Positions 5,460 through 10,369 of a stretch of DNA of 10,369 nt are shown one piece after another. The DNA is taken from the NCBI GenBank assembly GCA_003233615.1, contig QIMB01000300.1:1-10369 (forward strand), written 5' to 3'. The notes below the pieces were generated by a model, which did no database searches, was not told the origin of the DNA, and saw only the letters and a program-made list of their open reading frames with translations. The position numbers and the translations under genes are program-made. How positions within the stretch are numbered: the stretch's first letter is position 1; each line of letters starts with the position of its first letter. This DNA is from Nitrospirota bacterium. Lineage in GTDB: Bacteria; Nitrospirota; Nitrospiria; Nitrospirales; UBA8639.

Positions 5460-6815
5460 GTGCCAGAGCTTTTCCCGCCTGTGCTCACCATCTCGGAACT
5501 CACGAGACATATTCGAACGAATTTAGAGCAGCAATTTCCCTCAGTGTGGGTGGAAGGGGAAATCTCTAACCTTCGCTGCCCATCTTCCGGACATCAATAC
5601 CTGACCCTCAAAGATCAGGGTAGTCAGATCCGGGCGGTGCTGTTTCGCAGTCAGGCGCAACGGTTGAAGTTTGCTCTTCAAGATGGCCTGGAGGTCGTAG
5701 CATTCGGACGGCTGACGGTCTATGAGCCTCGGGGAGACTACCAATTGCTCTTGGAAACAGTAGAGCCGAAAGGGATTGGCAAGTTGCAATTGGCGTTCAG
5801 ACAACTGAAAGCCAAATTGGACGCTGAAGGGATTTTTGACAATTCTCGGAAACAACCATTGCCAGTTTTTCCTCAAAGGATTGGAATAGTGACCTCTCCT
5901 GTTGGCGCGGCGCTTCATGACTTGTTAACTATTCTGAATCGACGGTGGCCTTTCGCTCAGATCCTCATTGCTCCAGTGGCTGTCCAAGGTGTGGTGGCTG
6001 CCGGTCAAATTGCAGTAGCCATTCAGATGTTGAATCAACTCAGTCACCAGGAAGAAAAGGTGGATGTGTTGATCGTTGGACGAGGAGGAGGATCGCTGGA
6101 AGATTTATGGGCATTCAATGAGGAACCAGTCATACGGGCCATCGCCGGATCCAAGATTCCAATTGTGTCAGCGGTAGGGCACGAAACTGATGTGACGTTG
6201 GCTGATTTGGTAGCTGATTGCCGTGCGCCAACTCCCTCTGCCGCTGCGGAATTAATTGTTCCAGATTGTGTGATCATCAAAGAGCAGTTGCGTCATGGCC
6301 GTAGCAGATTACAGCGTTCCCTGAAGAGTCTTGTTGCCACGTTGACTGTCAGAGTACAGCAGAGTCAGCAACGATTGCCTGAACCTCGTCTTATTATTGG
6401 ACATTTCATTCAACGAGTGGATGAGTTAGAGCGACAGTTGTATCAAAAAGTGAAGCATTGGTGTCGAAATATTCAACTTCTCTTATTGGAACACCAATCG
6501 GCGATTTGGGAAGCGAATCCCCTGTTAACGATCCATCGAGAACAGGAGAAGTTGGTTGAACTGAACAGACAATTGGTTCAAGGGATGCAAAACGGTGTTC
6601 TGCGCCGGCGTCATCAATCTAGCTTAGCGATCTCCCAAATACATCAATTGAGTCCTCTGGCAGTTTTGGCGAGAGGATACAGTATTGTGAGAGATTATCG
6701 AAATGGAAAAGTCCTCAAAAAATCAACAGATACGATAGTGGGAGCGGAAGTTCATGCGATCTTGTCCGATGGTGAATTGGTCTGTAGGGTGCAGAAAATT
6801 CATCTACGTCAGTGA
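5460..6815 (+). CDS. xseA: Exodeoxyribonuclease VII large subunit
   Basis: XseA is the catalytic subunit of exonuclease VII, which degrades single-stranded DNA from both ends and works with several copies of XseB in the cytoplasm. The 451 residues begin with an OB-fold region (about 6-103, including ISNLRCPSSGHQYLTLKD). The conserved catalytic region follows: GIVTSPVGAALHDLL (142-156), GRGGGSLEDLWAFNEE (207-222), and SAVGHETDVTLADLVADCRA (237-256). A long coiled-coil segment leads to the C-terminal ARGYSIVRD block. The start is the GTG at 5460, nine bases after the ymdB stop; there is no clear Shine-Dalgarno, so translation probably depends on coupling. No other start lies closer to the conserved N-terminus. 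Confidence 0.96.
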   Translation: MPELFPPVLTISELTRHIRTNLEQQFPSVWVEGEISNLRCPSSGHQYLTLKDQGSQIRAVLFRSQAQRLKFALQDGLEVVAFGRLTVYEPRGDYQLLLETVEPKGIGKLQLAFRQLKAKLDAEGIFDNSRKQPLPVFPQRIGIVTSPVGAALHDLLTILNRRWPFAQILIAPVAVQGVVAAGQIAVAIQMLNQLSHQEEKVDVLIVGRGGGSLEDLWAFNEEPVIRAIAGSKIPIVSAVGHETDVTLADLVADCRAPTPSAAAELIVPDCVIIKEQLRHGRSRLQRSLKSLVATLTVRVQQSQQRLPEPRLIIGHFIQRVDELERQLYQKVKHWCRNIQLLLLEHQSAIWEANPLLTIHREQEKLVELNRQLVQGMQNGVLRRRHQSSLAISQIHQLSPLAVLARGYSIVRDYRNGKVLKKSTDTIVGAEVHAILSDGELVCRVQKIHLRQ

Positions 6816-6825
6816 AGAGGCGCTT

Positions 6826-6853
6826 TTGATTTAAGGCGAGAGAAGGCTATAAT
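6826..6853 (+). promoter_or_regulatory. Sigma70-type promoter for xseB
   Basis: TTGATT (6826-6831) and a perfect TATAAT (6848-6853) are separated by 16 bases in the gap between xseA and xseB. Transcription would start near 6860, leaving a leader of about 28 bases. This would let xseB, and perhaps genes beyond it, be expressed independently of the rny-ymdB-xseA run. Confidence 0.6.
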
Positions 6854-6887
6854 ACGCTAAAATATTGTGTAGGAGTATGGTGAAAAC

Positions 6888-7151
6888 ATGGCGGTAATAA
6901 AATTCGAAAAGGCATTGTCTCGCTTGGAAACGATCGTGACTGACTTGGAAGCGGGTGAGCTTTCCTTAGATGATTCATTGAAGATATTTGAAGAAGGTGT
7001 CAAGCTGTCCAAGACATGTTTGAAAATGTTGGATGATGCCGAACGCAAAGTGGAAATTCTTGTGCAAGATAAGGATGGACGAAAACGCATTCAGGCATTT
7101 TCGTTGGAAGATCCTCATTCCGTCGAGGCCAAAGAGCCTGCCCAAGATTAG
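6888..7151 (+). CDS. xseB: Exodeoxyribonuclease VII small subunit
   Basis: This 87-residue, largely helical protein is the non-catalytic partner of XseA and assembles around its coiled-coil arm. The signature FEKALSRLETIVTDLEAGELSLDDSLKIFEEGVKLSKTC (6-44) is diagnostic for XseB, with the usual Leu-Glu pattern and the GELSLDDSL turn. Length is normal. AGGAG lies at 6871-6875, twelve bases before the ATG at 6888, which is somewhat far. Between them a six-codon frame (ATG at 6877, stop overlapping the second and third xseB codons) starts at a better distance and might couple translation into xseB. The gene is 72 bases after xseA and has its own promoter. Confidence 0.95.
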   Translation: MAVIKFEKALSRLETIVTDLEAGELSLDDSLKIFEEGVKLSKTCLKMLDDAERKVEILVQDKDGRKRIQAFSLEDPHSVEAKEPAQD

Positions 7152-7162
7152 ATTGGTCTCTA

Positions 7163-7255
7163 AAAGAAGTGAGAAGCAAAAGTGAGGAGTGAGAAGTAAG
7201 AGAGAAGAGATGACACGCTCCTTCTTCTTTCTCACTCTTTACTCCTTACTTTTTA
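7163..7255 (+). repeat. Purine/pyrimidine inverted repeat between xseB and tlyA, possible terminator
   Basis: A run of almost only purines (7163-7210, units like GTGAGGAGTGAGAAG) is followed after about ten bases by a nearly pure pyrimidine run (7219-7255). The second run is an imperfect inverted copy of the first over about 30 bases: AAAAGTGAGGAGTGAGAAG from 7178 against the complement of 7233-7253. The stem ends in CTTACTTTTTATG, so as RNA it could terminate xseB transcripts. Tandem-like GTGAGAAG/GTGAGGA units suggest an expandable or dispersed intergenic repeat. Confidence 0.6.
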
Positions 7256-7395
7256 TGTATTCGTCTGACACGATCTAGCAATCTGGCTCAACCCGACACA
7301 CCCTCGTGACGATCGCGCATCTCGGACAGGCTCCTAGGTCACCCTCTCACTTTTCTCCTTTTTCCTTATGGGAGAGCGGACTCGGTTCCCACGCT

Positions 7396-8166
7396 ATGTC
7401 GTCACACGAACCCTTTCTTCCTCAAAACAAAATACCAAAGCAGCGATTAGATGCTCTTCTGGTGTCTCGTGAGTTGGTTCCCAGTCGAGAACAGGCGAGT
7501 CGTTTTATTCTCGCTGGTCGTGTCAAGGTCGAAGGCTTGGTTAGGGACAAACCTGGAAAGGTGGTACCTTCAGACGTTGAAGTGGAAATAATTCCTCCCA
7601 AATGCCAATATGCTAGCAGGGGGGGAGAAAAGCTTGCTCCGGCATTAGATGCGTTTGGTCTGTCATGCTCGGGGTTGGTGGTAATGGATGTCGGGGCGTC
7701 AACAGGAGGGTTTACTGACTGCGTGTTGCAGCGGGGTGCTCAACGAGTATATGCCATTGATGTGGGCTATGGTCAGCTGGATTGGCGCTTGCGATCAGAT
7801 TCCCGGGTCATCATCATGGATCGAATGAATGTTCGATACTTGTGTCCTGATGATATTCCAGAGTTGGTAGATTTAATCGTCATTGATGTGTCGTTCATTT
7901 CTCTGAAAATAGTTTGGCCCGTGATTCTTGAGGTGTTAAAGCCACAGGGGTACCTTGTGTCATTGATTAAACCACAATTTGAAGTTGGAAAAGGGCAAGT
8001 CGGTAAAGGGGGGATTGTCCGAGATGAAACCTTGCGCCAAGCCGTGAAAGGCAAGTTTGTGAACTATGCCAAATTTTTGTCATTAGACGTTATAGGCCTG
8101 ATGGATTCTCCTCTCCTGGGGAAAAAAGGGAATAAGGAAATTGTCATGGGTGTACAGAAACGATAA
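7396..8166 (+). CDS. tlyA: TlyA-family rRNA 2'-O-methyltransferase
   Basis: TlyA enzymes methylate ribose of specific cytidines in 16S and/or 23S rRNA using S-adenosylmethionine; some are also described as haemolysins. The 256 residues show an S4 RNA-binding domain (about 15-66, KQRLDALLVSREL through DKPGKVVPSDVEVEI). A Rossmann-like methyltransferase follows, with SAM motif MDVGASTGGFTDC (97-109). The K-D-K-E catalytic set described for the mycobacterial enzyme is present as K79 (SRGGEKL), D164 (IVIDVSFISL), K192 (LIKPQFE) and E248 (GNKEIV). I chose the ATG at 7396. A GTG at 7306 in frame would add 30 residues with no family similarity, read from apparent intergenic DNA. Neither start has a clear Shine-Dalgarno. 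Whether it methylates one or both rRNAs cannot be read from sequence. Confidence 0.93.
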   Translation: MSSHEPFLPQNKIPKQRLDALLVSRELVPSREQASRFILAGRVKVEGLVRDKPGKVVPSDVEVEIIPPKCQYASRGGEKLAPALDAFGLSCSGLVVMDVGASTGGFTDCVLQRGAQRVYAIDVGYGQLDWRLRSDSRVIIMDRMNVRYLCPDDIPELVDLIVIDVSFISLKIVWPVILEVLKPQGYLVSLIKPQFEVGKGQVGKGGIVRDETLRQAVKGKFVNYAKFLSLDVIGLMDSPLLGKKGNKEIVMGVQKR

Positions 8167-8249
8167 GACGGTAGAACGTTGGGACCTCAATCAAAAGGGA
8201 TTCCAAGAATGCTCACGAGACGTTGTGTCTTGAAAGGTTGTGAAACTTT

Positions 8250-9179
8250 ATGGGGGTAAAGGTTCTGGTCACTGGAGGGGCAGGGTTTATTGGATCGCAT
8301 CTTGTCGATCGGTTAGTGCAAGAGGGCAATGAGGTGGTGGTGATCGATAATCTTTCCACAGGGAAACGCAAGCAGGTGAACAAAAAAGCCGTGTTGTATA
8401 AAACGGATATTCGGAGTAAACGGATTGAACGGGTCTTTCGGAAAGAACGTCCGTTAATCGTTGTCCATCTCGCGGCCCAAATGAATGTCCGACTCTCAAC
8501 GGAAGATCCTGTATTCGATGCAGACGTGAATATTTTGGGTACTTTGAACATCTTAGAACATGCGGTGAAGCATGGAGTTCGAAAGGTCTCTTTTGCCTCG
8601 TCAGGAGGAGCCATCTATGGAGAGCAGGAAGTGTATCCAGCGGGGGAATCTCATCGTACCGATCCAATGTCACCTTATGGAATTAGCAAATTAGCTGGTG
8701 AAAAATACTTGGCCTATTATACAAATACGACGGGTCTTCGACACGTGGCTCTGCGATTTGGGAATGTCTATGGCCCAAGACAAGAGCCCGAAGGAGAGGC
8801 TGGAGTCATCGCGATTTTTTCAAAACTTATGCTGGAAGGTGGGCAACCGATCATTAATGGCACAGGGAAACAAACACGGGATTTTGTGTATGTTGACGAT
8901 ATTGTGGACGCTCTGATGGTGACCCTCGGGGAGGATATCCAGGGAACCTTTAATGTCGGGACAGGTCAGGAAACAACGGTGAATGAATGTTACGGAATTA
9001 TCAAAGAATTGACCGAGAGCACCTGCAAGGATTTATTTGGTGCTGCAAAAAAAGGAGAGCAACTGAGAAGTGTACTGGATGTCAGGAAATTGAGTGAAAC
9101 CTTTGGCTGGGATCCTCAAGTTTCGTTGTCAGAGGGCCTGAAGATGACCGTTGAGTTTTTTCAGGCAAAAGCCAAATAG
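8250..9179 (+). CDS. NAD-dependent nucleotide-sugar epimerase (GalE-like extended SDR)
   Basis: The 309-residue protein belongs to the extended short-chain dehydrogenase/reductase family, which epimerises or dehydrates nucleotide-activated sugars for cell-surface polysaccharides. Visible are the NAD-binding loop TGGAGFIGSHL (8-18), the ribose-binding D33 in VIDNLSTG, HLAAQ (73-77), the catalytic S in SFASSGGAIYGE (114-125), and the Y143-x-x-x-K147 pair in SPYGISK. RFGNVYGPRQEP (169-180) and RDFVYVDDIVDA (210-221) are typical of UDP-glucose 4-epimerase-like enzymes. Length is typical. AAAGG lies about 12 bases before the ATG at 8250. It starts 83 bases after tlyA on the same strand. The exact sugar substrate (UDP-glucose, UDP-GlcNAc, UDP-glucuronate or other) cannot be told from these motifs, so no gene symbol is given. 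Confidence 0.9.
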   Translation: MGVKVLVTGGAGFIGSHLVDRLVQEGNEVVVIDNLSTGKRKQVNKKAVLYKTDIRSKRIERVFRKERPLIVVHLAAQMNVRLSTEDPVFDADVNILGTLNILEHAVKHGVRKVSFASSGGAIYGEQEVYPAGESHRTDPMSPYGISKLAGEKYLAYYTNTTGLRHVALRFGNVYGPRQEPEGEAGVIAIFSKLMLEGGQPIINGTGKQTRDFVYVDDIVDALMVTLGEDIQGTFNVGTGQETTVNECYGIIKELTESTCKDLFGAAKKGEQLRSVLDVRKLSETFGWDPQVSLSEGLKMTVEFFQAKAK

Positions 9180-9226
9180 TCCAGCTACATCTATGAGAAA
9201 GATTTTTGGATAAACTCAAGCGGTGA

Positions 9227-9547
9227 TTAGTAGCGTGGAACAGCATTGTCAATTTCAATGGACCAGGATTCAATTCCCCCAATAAGATTTTTGACATTGG
9301 AGAATCCCTGTTGCATCAAGAAGCCCACGGCATCAGCGCTCCGCATGCCTTTATGGCAATACGCCACGATTTCTGAATTTTTGTCTAATTTATCCAGAGA
9401 ATTAGGAAGCTCACCCAAGGGAATGAGAACGGAACCTTCTATCTTAGCCATTGAATATTCATGTGGTTCACGGACATCTAATAAGAAGATCGTGTCCCCG
9501 TTCTCCTGGCGAGTTTTCAGTTCACGGACGGTAATGGTATAGCTCAT
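9227..9547 (-). CDS. Single-domain rhodanese (sulfurtransferase)
   Basis: This 106-residue protein is one rhodanese domain, expected to carry sulfur as a cysteine persulfide in the cytoplasm. FLLDVREPHEYSMAKIEGSVLIPLGELP (21-48) and the active-site loop YCHKGMRSADA with C64 are clear. The C-terminal GGIESWSIEIDNAVPRY resembles the rhodanese domain fused to MoeB/ThiF-type adenylyltransferases, so a role in sulfur transfer for cofactor or tRNA thiolation is possible but not shown. No signal peptide is seen. The ATG at 9547 has a strong AAGGAGG ten bases upstream (9558-9564); an upstream in-frame ATG at 9640 would read through the promoter and was not chosen. It converges with the epimerase (47-base gap) and diverges from asnS. 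Confidence 0.92.
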   Translation of the reverse strand: MSYTITVRELKTRQENGDTIFLLDVREPHEYSMAKIEGSVLIPLGELPNSLDKLDKNSEIVAYCHKGMRSADAVGFLMQQGFSNVKNLIGGIESWSIEIDNAVPRY

Positions 9548-9595
9548 ATGCGAATATCCTCCTTCGATTCCTAGGTCACGCCTTGTCGACCTCTC

Positions 9596-9625
9596 ATCAT
9601 ACCGAGTGATTTTTCCGGGTGTCAA
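9596..9625 (-). promoter_or_regulatory. Sigma70-type promoter for the rhodanese gene
   Basis: On the minus strand TTGACA (9625-9620) is a perfect -35 box and TATGAT (9601-9596) a near-perfect -10 box, 18 bases apart. Transcription would start near 9588, about 40 bases before the ATG and just upstream of the strong AAGGAGG. It lies in the intergenic region shared with asnS, whose own promoter is less obvious. Confidence 0.7.
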
Positions 9626-9659
9626 TTTATTTTCTCTCAAGTCCTAAAGGAGAACAATC

Positions 9660-10369
9660 ATGCCTCACCCACGTGTCGTGACCATAGAAAAGATTGCAGA
9701 GTATGAAGGTCAGGATATTGCCATTCAAGGGTGGCTTCGACTCCGGCGTTCAAGTGGCAAGCTAAGCTTCTTGACGATTCGGGATGGAACAGGTGATTTG
9801 CAGGCGATAGTCAGTAAAGCAACGGTGGGCGACGAGCAGTTTGTCTTATGTGGGCAGGTGACACAAGAATCTTCAGTAATGATCATGGGACAACCGAGGA
9901 AGGATGCCCGAGCGCCTGGTGGTTTTGAGTTGGACGTGGTTGACTTCCAAGTCGTTCATCTGGCTGAACCCTTTCCTATTCAACCGAAGGAACATGGTGT
10001 CGGTTTTTTGATGGAGCACCGGCATTTATGGTTACGCTCGAGACGTCAACATGCCATTTTACGTGTCCGCCATGAAATCATCCGAACCTGTCGGAATTTT
10101 TTTGATGAACGAGATTTTACGCTTATTGATACGCCGATTTTCACGCCGAATGCCTGTGAGGGAACGACCACACTCTTTCAAACTCAATATTTTGATCAAG
10201 TGGCCTATTTGGCACAGAGTGGCCAGTTATATGGAGAAGCGGCGGCTGCAGCCTTTGGGAAAATTTATTGTTTTGGCCCAACCTTTCGAGCCGAGAAATC
10301 GAAGACGCGTCGCCATCTCATGGAATTCTGGATGGTGGAGCCCGAAATAGCATTTGCGAACTTGTCAGA
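9660..10369 (+). CDS. asnS: Asparaginyl-tRNA synthetase, partial (C-terminal half off right edge)
   Basis: AsnRS charges tRNA-Asn with asparagine. The frame is open from the ATG at 9660 to the window end, giving 236 residues, about half of the usual 430-460. An N-terminal OB-fold anticodon-binding domain (about 1-103, with GWLRLRRSSGKLSFLTIRDGTGDLQAIV) precedes the class II catalytic core. Motif 1 is seen around FFDERDFTLIDTPIFTP (147-163), then ACEGTTTLF and AQSGQLYGEAAAAAFGKIYCFGPTFRAE. Motif 2 is FRAEKSKTRRHLMEFWMVEPE (209-229). The combination SGQLY...EKSKTRRHL-EFWM-EPE distinguishes AsnRS from AspRS. AAAGGAGA (9647-9654) gives a strong ribosome binding site. Presence of AsnRS implies direct Asn-tRNA formation, though GatCAB may also exist. 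Confidence 0.95.
   Translation, partial: MPHPRVVTIEKIAEYEGQDIAIQGWLRLRRSSGKLSFLTIRDGTGDLQAIVSKATVGDEQFVLCGQVTQESSVMIMGQPRKDARAPGGFELDVVDFQVVHLAEPFPIQPKEHGVGFLMEHRHLWLRSRRQHAILRVRHEIIRTCRNFFDERDFTLIDTPIFTPNACEGTTTLFQTQYFDQVAYLAQSGQLYGEAAAAAFGKIYCFGPTFRAEKSKTRRHLMEFWMVEPEIAFANLS

Noticed and set aside
5283..5510. Minus-strand open frames over the ymdB-xseA junction
   Set aside because: They are shadows of two well-supported plus-strand genes.
7306..7395. Upstream GTG start for TlyA
   Set aside because: The added 30 residues show no similarity to the S4 domain start and are read from intergenic-like DNA.
1..10369. CRISPR array, tRNA or rRNA gene
   Set aside because: No regularly spaced direct repeats and no tRNA cloverleaf or rRNA signature were seen on either strand, including at the accessory/core boundary where a tRNA attachment site might be expected.

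Overview
The window joins an accessory left part (about 1-2600) to a conserved bacterial housekeeping segment (about 3083-10369). The core gene set and order is rny, ymdB-type phosphodiesterase, xseA, xseB, tlyA, a sugar-nucleotide epimerase, then a rhodanese facing asnS. This suits a Gram-negative-type bacterium with a moderate-GC chromosome. Nitrospirota (Nitrospira-like) or a deltaproteobacterial relative seems plausible from gene order and protein style, but that is inference and no marker here settles it.

Left accessory region. The minus strand carries the 5' part of a MobC-type mobilization gene that runs off the left edge. Just upstream of it is an inverted repeat followed by a core, CGGTAAGTGC, that resembles the oriT of IncQ/MOBQ plasmids. 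A good intrinsic terminator then closes a 60-codon tail of an unrecognised minus-strand gene, which is cut by a complete IS630-family insertion sequence (about 666-1843) with perfect 18-bp inverted ends and an intact DDE transposase. To its right is a palindrome-dense, repeat-like stretch (1845-2100) and a further gene-free stretch to about 2680. Together this looks like the edge of a mobilizable element, or its remains, next to the core chromosome.

Boundary. Between 2600 and 3083 no convincing protein gene is seen. A roughly 200-nt foldable segment (2679-2876), followed by a terminator hairpin (2914-2947), could be a structured small RNA; a 6S-like RNA is one possibility and is unproven.

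Core region. RNase Y, YmdB-type phosphodiesterase and exonuclease VII large subunit are tightly packed and probably co-transcribed. The exonuclease VII small subunit follows 72 bp later with its own sigma70-like promoter. A long purine/pyrimidine inverted repeat separates it from tlyA (rRNA 2'-O-methyltransferase), which has all four catalytic residues. A GalE-like epimerase follows. On the opposite strand lies a single-domain rhodanese with a near-consensus promoter (TTGACA-18-TATGAT). The window ends inside asnS. The shared theme of the core block is nucleic-acid turnover and translation: mRNA decay, single-strand DNA degradation, rRNA modification and tRNA charging.
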